The position numbers and the translations under genes were made by a program. From positions 82,555,126 through 82,619,125 of the forward strand of contig NC_073305.1 in assembly GCF_027595985.1 (NCBI RefSeq): DNA of 64,000 bases. The letters run 5' to 3'. Position 1 is the first letter of the stretch. Each line of letters starts with the position of its first letter. This document shows positions 47,041 through 59,213 of this stretch, one piece after another. The notes beneath the pieces were generated by a model, which did no database searches, was not told the DNA's origin, and saw only the letters and a list, made by a program, of their open reading frames with translations. This DNA comes from Sorex araneus. Taxonomy: Eukaryota; Chordata; Mammalia; Eulipotyphla; Soricidae.

Positions 47041-47745
47041 CCTAAATGATACATTTCTTTCTGAGAAAAAAAAATGTCTGGATGTTGTCACATAGATTTG
47101 GATGTTGCCAGAGGCTGGTCTGACACCCAGAGTGGTTTGGAACTATGATAAGAGTCCAGGAGAATAGCATCAAGCAAGATCTCTATGAAATGCATCCAAC
47201 AGGATGGATTGAAACAAAATAAGCTCTCCACTATCACAAATAAGCCCCAAAGAAAAATATGAACAAAAATAGAAATAGAACAACATCCTCAATCCAAGAC
47301 TCGTGTTAGGAATGGTTGATTCTTTTCCTGCCAATTTAGCAAGGTTTTGGTTTTTCTCACCTAATTAAAACAATTATTGAGAGAGTTTAATCAATCTTTC
47401 CTCCTGACATGAACCACCCGTGTCTTTCTGAATATTCTTCCAATTCATCTGATATTGCAAAAATCCCAATGAATAAGTGAATTCAATAAACTCATCCTTA
47501 AGTGCTCCATGGTGTTTATTGGTATGCATCTCTATTAGTGAGCTATCACTCACTGCAAGTTCATTCAATTATAATAGTAAAACCTTCATTTTTTAAAGAC
47601 ATTGGCATTCTATAATGAGCATTTTTGGAAATTAAAATAAATATATATATTTCTGCTGTTATTGCTTTGGTAGAGAGCTATAAAGTACAGGAGAAATGAT
47701 GTACCTCATGTTGGGATGATACTCTGATGACTCCAGAGTACTGGC
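47041..47745. other. No gene seen (intron)
   Basis: AT-rich unique-looking sequence. Confidence 0.55.
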
Positions 47746-47747
47746 TT

Positions 47748-47910
47748 CTTTCCTTCCTTCCTTCCTTCCTTCCTTCCTTCCTTCCTTCCTTCCTTCCTTC
47801 CTTCCTTCCTTCCTTCCTTCCTTCCTTCCTTCCTTCCTTCCTTCCTTCCTTCCTTCCTTCCTTCTTTCCTTCCTTCCTTCCTTCCCTTCTTTCTCTTTCT
47901 TTCTTTCCAT
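47748..47910. repeat. CCTT microsatellite next to SINE tail
   Basis: About 115 bases of pure CCTT, decaying at the right into CTTT and TTTC. It sits at the tail side of the minus-strand SINE that follows, so it probably grew from that tail. Confidence 0.97.
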
Positions 47911-48070
47911 CTGCATGTTTCGGCCATGCCTGGAGGTGCTCAGGGCTTATTCCTGGCTCTGTGCTCAGGAATCACCTTGGCAGTGATCAGGGGACCATAT
48001 GCAAAGCCAGGGATTGAATTCAGTCAGTCACATGCAGGGCAAGAGCTTTACCTTCTGTGATATATCTTTG
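47911..48070 (-). mobile_element. SINE-B-like copy, old
   Basis: 'ggccatgcctggaggtgctc', 'atcaggggaccatatgcaaa', and a degraded head. Confidence 0.8.
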
Positions 48071-48199
48071 ACTCCTAAAAGATAGTGCTCCAGTTAGGAA
48101 AGAACAAAGATATACGAATGGGTGGTGAAAAGCTTATGATTTTTACAATTGTAGAAACTGAAAATCTTACAATTGGCAAGAGAATTTGATTGGATTGGA

Positions 48200-48360
48200 T
48201 TTAGGGGGCACGATGGGTTGCGTTTAGGGCTTACTGCAGGTTTTACGCTTAGAGATCACTCTTGGGTGTGCTAGAGAGACCATCAATGGAGTGGGTCAAA
48301 TGAGGATTAGCTATATGCAAGGCAAGCATCTGATTAATTGCTCTCTCTCTCTCTCCCTGG
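48200..48360 (-). mobile_element. Very old SINE-B-like copy
   Basis: 'gcttagagatcactcttggg' and 'tatgcaaggcaagcatctga' are recognisable. The head is replaced by a CT run. Confidence 0.6.
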
Positions 48361-49210
48361 GTTTTTAAATATTTTAAAAGGATTTTATCTTTGAAATAGA
48401 ACAAAACACCTAAAAAGGATGATACAAAAGAATGAAAAATGAAATACAGACACTTTGAAGAAAAGACTATTAAGATAATATTTTTGAATCCAAGCTATTT
48501 AGTGAAAAAAATTTTTTTAAATTAATTGACTTGAAAAATATTTTCAAGTACTTCTTTCTAGGAAGATATGGTAAAATATCACCACTTTGAAGTCTAATAA
48601 CTTCCATTTACACCACTTAAGAATCACATTGTATTCATATGTATATATTTAACGGTTCAGTAATTATAAGCTTTGGGATTCTTCTATAAAAGTAAAGTGT
48701 AGACTTAGGATTCTGTGCCTCCAAGAATTAGAGAATGCTCTTAAATTGTCTATCTCCATCATTAGAAAACATTTCAAAAGGAAGGAATCTTACTTAGAAA
48801 ATGTAAAATAGGTGTTATTTTAATTTTAATAAATATAATTTAAGGAACTATCTTCATGTTCTGGGACAGATACTAGATAAAAACATAATGCCTCAAAGGC
48901 AAGTTTTCAGAAATCTCTTTGATTGTTTTGTTGCCTTTCTCGCTAATGAGGATGGATTAAAAACATTTCATGGCCTGAATGGAGTTCTCTCTAGAGAGAA
49001 ACAGAGAGAACACAGAGAAATCTCAAGAAAAAGGATCATCTGATTGTTTGAATAGTCATCAAATTAATCAGCCAGAACTTCCTTTTTGATTACAATTTTA
49101 TTGGTTGATTAACTTTATTGTATGTAGAAGGTCTTTCTGAAATGCTTTAGACCTATTTCTCTTTTATATACAGTCCTTAGAAAAGACAAGGAGAAAAAGG
49201 CAATGTGCAG
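48361..49210. other. No gene seen (intron)
   Basis: AT-rich unique-looking sequence. Confidence 0.55.
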
Positions 49211-49214
49211 AGCA

Positions 49215-49430
49215 ATTAAATGGATGTGCTCCGGAGAACACATTCTGGTCTCAGTTCTGACTCCATCACTATGTGGTATGATGATGGGAAAATCTGTTAA
49301 TTTTTTATGTGCATCATGCTTCCACCTGGAAACTGGGGATAAAACCAAAGTCTATTATAAACAGTTAATAATGGAGATGAATAAGATAGCAGTTGCCATG
49401 TGCTCAGAGAATTACTTGATACACAATGAA
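49215..49430 (+). mobile_element. MIR element
   Basis: 'ttctgactccatcactatgt', 'cacctggaaactggggataa' and 'ataagatagcagttgccatg' follow the MIR core and 3' part. MIR is an ancient mammal-wide tRNA-derived SINE. Confidence 0.65.
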
Positions 49431-49485
49431 ATAATTTTTGAATATGAATTATTCCATATTATTTATGGAATCATATACTTAACAC

Positions 49486-49733
49486 TGCACTGTAGCACTG
49501 TTATCCCATTGTTCATCGATTTGCTCGAGCAGGCACCAGTAACGTCTCCATTGTGAAACTTGTTGTTACTGTTTTCGGCACATCAAATACACCACGTGTA
49601 GCTTGCTAGGCTTTGCCGTGCAGGAGGGATACACTTGGTAGATTGCCAAGCTCTCGGAGAGGGACAGAGGAAAGAACCCAGGTCTGCCGCCTACAAGGCA
49701 AATGCCCTACCCGCTGTGCTATCAAGCCAGTCC
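49486..49733 (-). mobile_element. SINE-A copy
   Basis: Full-length antisense SINE-A from 'gcactgtagcactgttatcc' to 'ctgtgctatcaagccagtcc', moderately diverged. Confidence 0.9.
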
Positions 49734-49739
49734 TCATTT

Positions 49740-50030
49740 TATCCTGAGTCAGTGTCTAAGGAAGCTTTGAGGTGGAGAGGTGGGCACTGATCTCTTTGAA
49801 CACTAGAAAGACTTTTTTAAAATAGTTTTTATTGAAACTTATTTAGAAAGATTTGGAGGGAAAGAGAGAGAAGTACAAGGTCCAAAAGAACACAGGCTTC
49901 TCCAGAGTGGCAGCAGGCAAACAAAGCAACACAGAGTCAAGCAAGTGAACTGTATGTTCAAGGGACAACATGGACTGGAAGAGCAAGCCCAGTTTTTGAC
50001 ATATTGGAAAAACCAAGTTCTTCGGGCTTA
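49740..50030. other. No gene seen (intron)
   Basis: Unique-looking sequence. Confidence 0.5.
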
Positions 50031-50034
50031 AGCT

Positions 50035-50190
50035 TCCTGATGACCATCTAGTCAATATGCAACTTTGAACTAACAACTCTATGACTGCATATGGCAATCT
50101 GTAAAATGGAGAAAATAATAACAACAACCTCAAAGATTTCTTGCATTAGAAGAAGCACAGTCACGAGCTGCTAAGAACAAATATTTGACA
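50035..50190 (+). mobile_element. Probable MIR 3' half
   Basis: 'gcaatctgtaaaatggagaa' followed by 'aataataacaacaacctca' is typical of the MIR region after the core. Confidence 0.6.
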
Positions 50191-50194
50191 CACA

Positions 50195-51150
50195 ATTTAG
50201 CACTCTTATAAATATAGTGTATAGTTTTAGAAATATGGAGGTTTGGGTTAAAGATGACCCAGATCTAGAGCAAAAGTTGAAAGTTAAAACTTGCCTATTC
50301 TGATTATTATTTTAAAAAGGTGTTTTTCTGTAGAATTTTATTGTGGAAAAAAAAATGCTACTATTGCAGAGTTTTAGCTAACTGGATTCAACTAATTGAG
50401 ATATTCCTCATAAGTGTCATTCCTATTCTGAATAAGCTACTAGAACTGCCTAAATTAAGCTGGAAAGAAGCTGAAAGAAAGCTTTTCTGTCACTAATTTA
50501 TTCAACAATTCATGAAACAAGCCAGTTATTTTCAGGGGCAGACATAGCAGAGTTGCTGGCTGAGTTTCTTTAACCCTGAGGAGACTCGCAAGCAGATCTT
50601 TTCTTATAGGGTCAGTCTCAAGCAATTGAACTATTTTATTAGAATGCTCCCTAACGAATACTTCCTTTCCAGTCAAAAAGAGCATCTTTTGGTATCACCT
50701 TTTACCCTTCCGCAGCCCATAAATTAGTTTGATCTTCCAATATTAATTGATAAACGGGCACTATGTCAGAAGAGATAACTGAAAGCCGGGGCTAGTAGAC
50801 AATGGGTGTGGCAGAGGGGGGGCTCTTGTATCCACTTATTCATGTTCTTATATTCAGACTCTTGTATTCACATTCAGGTTCAAACCCCAGTCCGTGAGTT
50901 TCTAACTGAATAACTTCAACATGAAACCTCCTAGAATCACATTCCTCACATGTGGCACAAAAAATGCAAGCAACCATAGGGCTGAGAATATTCGAGATAA
51001 TCCGCAGGAAGTGTTTTCTGTAACAATAAATGCTCAATATGTTAGCTTTTTCTTTTTAATTTGTGAGTGAACTTTCATTCGGGAGGTTGGCTATTGGCAC
51101 AAAATACACTATGGCCAAATCTGTGTTTTGTACTTGAAGTTATGAAGAGA
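50195..51150. other. No gene seen (intron)
   Basis: AT-rich unique-looking sequence. Confidence 0.5.
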
Positions 51151-51152
51151 AA

Positions 51153-51866
51153 TGACAGACAATCATGATATTGATAGGGTCCAAAGGGAAGCAGCCAGGG
51201 GGAGATTAGGAACATGGTCCTAAGGAAAGGAAGCATTGGCATTGACTGTCACAAGGGTGGGCTTAGGGGTTATTTAATAACATGGATAACCTGAGCTCTG
51301 CCTAAATACCTAGCTTGCCAAATAATCTGGATAACAGGACACTGTGATAATCATCTTACCATCCTCACTCTTATTTTGCCAGCCCATTTCCTTTAAAGCG
51401 GGCACCAGTAACGTCTCTCATTGAGAGACTTATTGTTACTGTTTTTGGCATATCCAATATGCACGGGTAGCTTGCCAGGCTCTGCCGCGAGGGCTCAATT
51501 CTCTCGGTAGCTTGCCGGGCTCTCTGAGAGGGGCAGAGGAATCGAATTCCGGTCAGCCGTGTGAAAGGCGAACGCCTACCGCTGTGCTATTGCTCCAGCC
51601 CTTCCTTTAAACTAGATAAAGAAATACTCACTCAGCCCTCTTTGTAGAAAAAGGTATAAAAAGAGAAAGCGTTCTTCATATTTTTTTTTTAATTCTTCTC
51701 AGGAGAATTCTCTCATAATCTGGGAATTTCTTGGGTTCCTTTCCCTTTTCTTTTTCTTTTCTTAAATAAAGACTTTTCTAAATTTGGCCATATACTCTCA
51801 AGTCCTTTGCTTTCTGTTCTTGACTGCTTGACTGTCAAGAACCCAAGCCCATCTGGCCATTATAAC
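51153..51866 (+). mobile_element. Candidate solitary LTR, split by a SINE-A
   Basis: The right part has a TATAAAAA box (51654-51661), an AATAAA signal (about 51764-51769) and a U5-like end 'gtcaagaacccaagcccatc'. The left part (51153-51387) is uninterrupted moderate-GC sequence that could be U3. Termini are uncertain and no internal retroviral genes are present. Confidence 0.45.
51398..51601 (-). mobile_element. SINE-A copy lacking its 3' end, perfect 10-base TSD
   Basis: ttcctttaaa at 51388-51397 and 51602-51611. The SINE starts internally at 'gcgggcaccagtaacgtctc', so the last ~45 bases including the cagtga tail are absent although the TSD is intact. Confidence 0.88.
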
Positions 51867-51869
51867 AAT

Positions 51870-52238
51870 ATTACACTAGAGCAGTGTTTCCCGACATGCA
51901 TGATATTGAACCTCTGCTGGAACAACTGAGGGAAGTGGTAGTAACCTCAGGTGCAGTGAGAGGGCAGTTTCTGTTCATTTAAAAAGGTAGATTCCACAGA
52001 GACACCAAATGATTTTTTTTTCCCCTGGAATTGTGGGAGTAGGCCAAACAAGCTTTGGGATCCTCAGTGTTACAGCATGAAATGTAGCTTCAATGAATGG
52101 AAATTGTCAGAAATTCTGATCGTCCTTTTAGGATAAATATTATTCTGTCAGATTTCTTCCAAGGATTTCCATGTGATAAACCTCGTGGTCTTTGTCTTGC
52201 CCATTTCTATCATACAATAATTAATCAAGAAACAAAGG
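51870..52238. other. No gene seen (intron)
   Basis: Unique-looking sequence. Confidence 0.5.
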
Positions 52239-52239
52239 T

Positions 52240-53310
52240 CAGTTATCATTAGAGAATTCCAAATAAAACTTGCTATGTATATTACTTCTCACTTGGAATG
52301 ACTATTGTCATAGAAATGTAAAATATTCATTGGTGAGTATGAGGAGAAACGGGAATTCTTGTGAACTATTGGTGGGAACATACACTGGTGTGGCAATAGC
52401 AGAAAATGAAAGGAAGTTCATCATAAAACTTAAACTAGAATTACCATCTGATTCAGAAGTGTCACTTTTAGGATATTTTTCCAAAGAAAACAAATAGACT
52501 AATTAAAAAGGATACCCAAACTCTGGATTTTTGTGTCATTTACAGTAGTTCATAACACAGAGACAACTTGCTTCTCCTTAATGAATAAATTAATGTTTAA
52601 AAAACCATGAAATGTCTTTGTACATATATGCACACACAGTGAAATTATTTTCAGTCATAAAAGATAAGAAAATGCTGCCATTTACAAGAATAAGGTTATT
52701 ACCTTGAGAGAATAAGAAAAATAAGTAAAATAACTCAGAAAGTTTGTATAGTGGGGTAGAGTACTTGCCTGGGTTTAAACAATTGGTCTGGGTTTAATCC
52801 CCAGAATCCCATCTGATACCTGAGCACCACTAGGAGTAATTTCTGAGCACAGAACTGAGAGTATCCACTGGCTATTACTGGTTGTGGTCCCCAAACAAAC
52901 AAAAAGATCTTTAAATACCATATGATAGTGCTGATATGTAAAATGTAAAATCAAACCAAACCAAACCTTGAATTTAAAAGCTGAGCTCATAGATAAATAG
53001 ATTCACTGGTTGCAGAGATGGATGGGGGCCAGGCAAAAAGAATGACTAAAGGAGGTCAAAAGGCACAAATTGCCAGTGAGGAAATGTTATGGGATAAAAC
53101 ATACAGAATTGGACTACTATTAATAACAGTATTGTATATTTGAAAGCTCTGAAAAAAGATTTAAAAAATTTTCATAATTAGAAAAATAGTATTTATGTGT
53201 CGTAATAGATAAGTAGACTTGTAATCATTTCACAGTACACATGTATCTTGAATTATCATGTGTATATCTGAAATTAATAGAATGCTGTCAATTATATTTC
53301 AAAGATTTTA
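52240..53310 (+). mobile_element. Ancient L1 (L1MA/L1M class) 3' end
   Basis: Late ORF2 text ('gaactattggtgggaacata', 'attaccatctgattcagaag'), then 3' UTR text ('ggaggtcaaaaggcacaaat', 'aacagtattgtatatttgaa', 'tatctgaaattaatagaatg') that I know from L1M families shared across placentals. A SINE is nested at 52745-52912. Confidence 0.8.
52745..52912 (+). mobile_element. Old SINE-B-like copy nested in ancient L1
   Basis: 'gtctgggtttaatccccaga' (B box region), 'cctgagcaccactaggagta', and a CCCCAAACAAACAAAAA tail. Confidence 0.75.
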
Positions 53311-53655
53311 AAGAAATAATTAAGACAAAATATTTTATATAAAAATCTAAATTATAGATGAAAATTTCTACCTCACTCACTCCCCAATCTCATCCTTCAC
53401 ATCCCTGGAGCTATGACTATTAAAAAAAAAGTTGACTGAAGAAGGAAAAGTTTTGGTTACATAACTACTAATATTTCAGGTAAATAGCTGAAAAGTTACT
53501 AACCCTTAAATATATAAAAATTCTGAGTCTATTTCAGCAATCACAAAAAACCAAAAACAGCTAATGTAGATCTATATTTTTTTAGGACATTTTTTTACCT
53601 TTAATTAGTTGAGAATAATCTGGGCCCATAATAGTTCAGTAAAGAGCTGTAAAGG
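53311..53655. other. No gene seen (intron)
   Basis: AT-rich sequence. Confidence 0.5.
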
Positions 53656-53932
<277 letters not shown>

Positions 53933-53934
53933 AA

Positions 53935-54600
53935 AAATTCTCTTGGCAGTTTATAACATTTATTATCTCTTTGGCACCTTCTGATAATTCTCAAAGGGTA
54001 CATTAACACTGGCATGAAAATATTCAGTACAATATCATGCATTTCAAATAAATTATTCCCAGTTATCAGGTCCTGTGATCATTTCTTAATTACAGTTAGG
54101 TATCTAGCAAATATATTAATATTTACATGTTAAGAACTATACCTATACTCCTCCCTGTTGTATACCACTCTTCTAACTTGATGGCTGGGAATGGATAACT
54201 AGATGTAGTCAAATCAGTAATTTGTACTCTTTCCTCATCAACAGTGGAAGCCCTAAAAGACAGATTTATTTCTCATGAGGAGAGTCTCCTAGGACTATTT
54301 CTTGGGGTGGTTCATACAGTCTGTGAATGAACATGTAAAAATAAAAGCTGTAAAGACTTTTTCATCCTGATTCCCCATGCAGCAAAGCTGCCCTGATTCG
54401 TCAACGGTGTTGCCTGCCACTTTAGAATAACACTAGGAAAATGTCATTCCATGCGATCTACAATGATCTCAGTTAGTATCTAACTTAGGAAATGAAGGTA
54501 GAAAATAGAAATAGTCTGGTGAAGAGCCAGTGTATGAGACCAGTTTTTCATTCACTGGATGAGTGAGTTTTTTGTATCCTTTCGTAAATGGTCATCTGTT
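53935..54600. other. No gene seen (intron)
   Basis: Unique-looking sequence. Confidence 0.5.
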
Positions 54601-54603
54601 GGG

Positions 54604-54655
54604 GACAAATTAGACCCAATTTAGACGTTGACAAATTAGACCCAAATTAGACGTT
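54604..54655. repeat. 26-base tandem duplication
   Basis: Two units (54604-54629, 54630-54655) starting gacaaattagaccc and ending ttagacgtt, with one mismatch. Confidence 0.95.
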
Positions 54656-54656
54656 G

Positions 54657-55208
54657 ACCGGCATGGGCATGAAATATGCTTATAAATGGATAGACATGGA
54701 GAGTATCATGCTAAGTGAAATGAGTCAGAAAGAGAGAAACAGACATAGAAGTGAACTCATTTGTGGAGTATAGAAGAACATCACATGAGGCTGACACCCA
54801 AGGACAGTAGATACAAGGGCCAGGGGGATTGCCCCATAAATGGAAGACTGCTTCATGAGTGGAGGGGAGAAGGCAGATGGAATAGAGATGGGATCACTAA
54901 GAAAATGATGGCTGGAGGAACCAGTTGGGATGGGAGATGTGTGCCGAAAGTAGATAATGGACCAAACATGATGACCTCTCAGTGTCTGTGTTGCAAGCCA
55001 TAATGCCCAAAAGTAAAGAGAGAGAGTATGGGGAATATTGTCTGCCATGGAGGCAGGGGGAGGGTGGGAAAGGGGAGTTATACCTGGGATATTGGTGATG
55101 GGGAATGTGCACTGGTGGAGGCATGGGTGTTTGATCATTGTGTGATTGTAACCTAAACATGAAAGCTTGTAACTATCTCACAGTGATTCAATAAAATTTT
55201 TAAAAAAT
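54657..55208 (+). mobile_element. L1, 5'-truncated 3' end, Sorex type
   Basis: 'agtatcatgctaagtgaaat' (end of ORF2), the same 3' UTR as at 5795-6545 ('gatgacctctcagtgtctgt', 'ggtggaggcatgggtgtttg'), and a tail 'caataaaatttttaaaaaa'. Confidence 0.9.
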
Positions 55209-55209
55209 T

Positions 55210-56828
55210 GACTAAAAATTCATAGTATCTGAATCCCATGAACTCTTATGAAGTAGAACTTTGCACCCTCTCCACACACTTCATTAGGTGGACATTGCAG
55301 GGATAGGAAGAGTTCAGAGTTATAAAGGACCAAATCTCCTGGGTCTAACCAGGGTGCTTGACTCCACTCTCATGTAAAAGAGTGCTAAAGAACATACTTG
55401 CATGCTTTCCTTTTCCTTTGTATGCACTGTTAGAATACTGGGGAAAGATAACTCACGGTAACAGTTTAAGACCTATGACATACTATCATTGAGTTTGTTA
55501 TTATTCCTCTAAAATAATAAAAAAAAACCTGGACCCTATTTCTAGCTCCCACACTGCTTACATAATGGATGAATAAGAAGGGTCAGTGCTTGCCCTCCAC
55601 TTTCTCCTTCCCAGCGGGAAGCACTTTGAGCTCAGTTCCCTAAAAGGAGGCAAGTCTCTTAATACTGGTCACAGGTATTTTCTCTCCTTACAGCAACTGG
55701 ATATTTTAGGAAAACCATTTTTCCATGTGGTTGGCGGCCAAGGACACTTTAAGGGGTTTTCTTTGGAGATAACTTTCCCCAGAGGTGAAAGCAGGAGGCA
55801 AATGATCTGTCTGAGGATTTGCTAGGTAGAGATCCCCCACAATTGATTTGAATTTGGCTCTCTTTAGCTTCTCAAATATATTTTTTCTCAGGCATAGAAC
55901 ACAGAAAGGCTAAGTTTCTATTGATTGCAATGACTGATTTCCACACTTTCTCTGAGCTTGTAATTAAAAGAATACATATCTGATTTTATAGCTAAATATA
56001 TAGATAGCATGTTATAAGGGCATCATTAAAATTATGTTTTTTTTCTGCCTATTTGTTATTACTTTACCCTTCCAAAATAACATGTTTAATTGCACATAGC
56101 CATTATACCCCTGTATCTATTTAGGTATCTTTCAGGATCTTTTTGATGACTGTTAATATTAAATATCTTAATAAATAAAATTTTCATTACCATACCTGAC
56201 TTAATGCAATAATTAGACAAAGCACAAAAAAACCTACAAAGCATATATCTGTGCAATTCTTTTTCAGTTATTGGTCAAAAATAGAAGTGTAGGGTCATCT
56301 GGAGAACTGCTTGTGTGGAATACCACTGTTGAAGATCTGGGGTCAGTTAGTGCATACATATGCTACCACTTACGTTTCTTTTCAAGCATTTGCAAATATA
56401 GTAATCATCAAATATCCAAACTCAGCAGTGATAGATCTATCAGTTTGTTTGTGGTGAAACAAGATGTGAGTGAGGAGAGAGTCTTCACCCTTTCAAGCTG
56501 CTGTGTTTTAAAGGCAAAGTCACTTCAGAGAGACGTGAGTCCCTTGCAAAGGGGAGCAGGGTTGTGCTTGTGTAGGAAAATACAGATGAGTGAGAACAGG
56601 GAGAAAAGCAACGAAGAAAGAGGAAGAAGACATGTCTTGTTTGCTTTTGTTGGGTCTCTGCTGCTCTTGAGGGCACTCAATATCATCTTTATCCACAGTG
56701 GTCACTCATCTTGGAGGAGAATACAGTGAGGAGAGGCATGAACAAATAGTCACAAGTGTCTACTTTCCTTCAGGAAGAAGACTAGAACTATCTATAAGTG
56801 GAATATTACATACTCCTGCAAGAGAAAA
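55210..56828. other. Unique-looking intron; one 152-codon ORF
   Basis: No repeat recognised. A plus-strand frame at 56271-56729 (152 codons, MVKNRSVGSSGELL...) is long for this base composition but has no recognised domain and is antisense to PTCHD4. Confidence 0.45.
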
Positions 56829-57055
56829 AAGGGCCTGGGAAATGGCGCAATGGGTTATTTGCTTAAAACAAATAAAATAAATAGCAAATAAAATACATTT
56901 TCTCCCGCTCTCAAATGGTGCAAAGCCCATTCTGTGTATGCCAGAACTTTAAGTTTATCCCCAGCACTAGAGTGCTTTGGGGACCCTCAGAGCACAAAGG
57001 GGCAGCTCTTCAGTATCCCTGCGTATGTCCCCATGTTTCCCCCCCCCCCAAAGTA
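56829..57055 (+). mobile_element. Old SINE-B-like copy with internal insertion
   Basis: 'gggcctgggaaatggcgcaa' head, then an A-rich interruption, then 'atccccagcactagagtgct' and 'ggggaccctcagagcacaaa'. Confidence 0.55.
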
Positions 57056-57285
57056 AAGTATTAAAACAGAATATCTAAAACATAGATCTCTAGGAGAAAC
57101 TCTTCCCCTTTTCCTGGGGCTATAAAATACTATATATGCCATGAAAATCCAGGTTTTTCCATAAGAATTCCTTCCACACATTAACTTTAAAAAATATGCC
57201 TCTCTTGATCTTATCATTTCACATATTTTGCCAACTTGTAAATGCTTTTTTTTTAAATCAGAGTAAGTTTCCTTCTATCCCTATG
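57056..57285. other. No gene seen (intron)
   Basis: AT-rich sequence with no element recognised. Confidence 0.5.
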
Positions 57286-57905
57286 ATGTAGGCAGGTAGA
57301 TAGGGAAAGACCCTTGGCAATGAAAATTTAGATTTAACAGAGTCTCTGGGAAGGAGACTCTTAAGACTTGCAGATTCAAGAAAACAAAAGACCCGGAGGG
57401 AGGAAACCATCAGCAGACCTGAGGATAATGGACCCCTTCCCAGGAGGTTTCCCAAAGAAGGCCATTACCACTCCCAACCTCCCTGGTAACCTTAGCAATG
57501 AACTTTTACCTGGAAAGAAACCCCAGGTGGGGGCAGCTTGAAGAAACCCTATAAAAGTCACCTTGAACAAAGGAAGGCGCACATATGCTGCCTGAGCCCA
57601 TGTGCTGCTTGTGCCCACGTGGCCGAGAAGATGTGTCGCCCGCATCTCTCCTCTTGAGATGTGTACTTTCATGCTTTCATACTTTTGTGTCTAAAGCTCG
57701 GTTATGTGTAGGGGCTTCCTCCAACCTTGGAGAAGCCCATGTTCTCTCTTGAGCGTGTTATTCTTACTATTCTCTCTCCCACTTATCTCCTCCTCCTTCC
57801 CTCAGAAACCTCTGAATAAAATCTATTTACTTCACTGCTTGTCTACTCTTGAAATTCTTTTCCTCGAGCAAGACAAGAACCCAGTAACTCTGGGTCCCAG
57901 GTGGT
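57286..57905 (+). mobile_element. Candidate solitary retroviral-type LTR
   Basis: U3-like sequence of moderate GC, TATAAAA at 57550-57556, CT-rich R region, AATAAA at 57815-57820, and a U5-like end 'gacaagaacccagtaactct' then 'gggtccca'. This order and spacing fit an old class I endogenous retrovirus LTR. There is no gag, pol or env nearby, so it is a solo LTR. The ends are approximate. Confidence 0.65.
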
Positions 57906-57984
57906 AGAGGCAGTTGGGGAGAAAGTGACTGTCTTTCTCCTCCCTGCTTCACGCAAGTCACCCATGGTACCCACGACATCACCT

Positions 57985-58325
57985 AGTTTGATTAGAGCTT
58001 TTATCATATTATGAAATAGGAGTTTGTCAAGTGCCCTTTTGAGACTATTGAGAGGATCATGTAGTTTTTGACTTTTATTCTACTGATATAACAATTATAT
58101 TAATTTTATTTTTAGATATTAAACTCCCCTTGTGCTTAGTGGGTAAATTCTACTTCATCTTGTTATATGTTCCTGAGTTTGCTTTAGCAATATTCTGTTG
58201 AGAATTTTTGCATTTCTTTTCATGAGATACTGCAGTTTTGTTTCCATGTTATACTTTTGATTGGGCTAGGAATTAGTATAAGTGGGCCTTATAGATAATT
58301 TTGGGGAATGTTTTATTCTCTTTCC
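57985..58325 (-). mobile_element. L1 ORF2 fragment, antisense
   Basis: 'tttgtcaagtgcccttttga', 'gaggatcatgtagtttttga' and 'gagaatttttgcatttcttt' are the reverse of a well-conserved L1 ORF2 region. Confidence 0.75.
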
Positions 58326-58332
58326 TTTGTAT

Positions 58333-58427
58333 CTCTTGTGGTCCTATTGCTCATCGATTTGCTCCAATGGGCGGCAGTAACGTCTCCATTCATCCTTGTC
58401 ACGTGCTAGTGTAGCCCGATGGTGTCA
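58333..58427 (-). mobile_element. SINE-A variant fragment
   Basis: SINE-A end (tcctattgctcatcgatttg, 'gcggcagtaacgtctccatt'), then a non-consensus block also present in the copy at 21776-21816. The rest of the body and the head are missing. Confidence 0.8.
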
Positions 58428-59213
58428 GCTCACTTCATTTCATTTCTCTTTCCTTTAGATTTTAAAATTTAATTTAAGGGGGCCTGGCTCCCAAGCAACC
58501 TTAAAAAGGTCCAGCGACCACTCCAGTCTATACTTGGTTAACAGAGTCAGGTGGTTCAATATTTGGGTCTGACAAAGCAGTATTACTGAGGCTCAGCCGT
58601 ACTTGAAGCCACCAGAGCCATCCCAGCAAAGCCAAGGTGGTGTGCATGTGATGTCTGAGACTGAATTTGGGGCATGTGCCTAGCAAGGCATGCCCTCCAG
58701 TGCTTTGAGCCATCTGCAGTCTCTCTTTTAGACTTTTTAATACAACATTTTATCCTAGCTCTCAGAATTTGTGAGGTAACCTTCATTCTGTTTATAAATT
58801 ACAGTGAATCTAAACTTCTTCATCAGCTGGTACTTAGAAAAGTACCTAGGTGATTTGCACCAATTTATTCTCATCACAAACAGTATTTATAATGTTCCCA
58901 CATGATTTAAGTCAATTTAGCTTTCCACTGAGAGAAGTCAGGTGGGCGACAGAGTGGTGTGTTTTGCAGATGCACAGTCCTTAAGCCCCAAAAGGAAATG
59001 CCAGAAGCCACCTCCCCTCCCAGGAGCAGAGAGAGGGCTGTGTTCCAAGATTTGGATAAAATACCAGCATTTCAGTGATCACTTTGCTCTTTAATTAATT
59101 TGCCCCTATCTTTGATAGTTATGTTTGCCCCTATCTCTGAGAGTCTAGATAAAGAATCATGTTCAGTGTTTCAAATCTTGCTTCCTTGATTCCTTTCTCA
59201 ACAGAGCCTGCAT
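58428..59213. other. No gene seen; possible old SINE at 58470-58715
   Basis: 58470-58715 ('gggggcctggctcccaagca' to 'gtgctttgagccatctgcag') has SINE-like spacing that I cannot assign. Confidence 0.4.

Noticed and set aside
47659..48017. 73-96 codon frames on both strands
   Set aside because: They come from the CCTT microsatellite plus SINE sequence.
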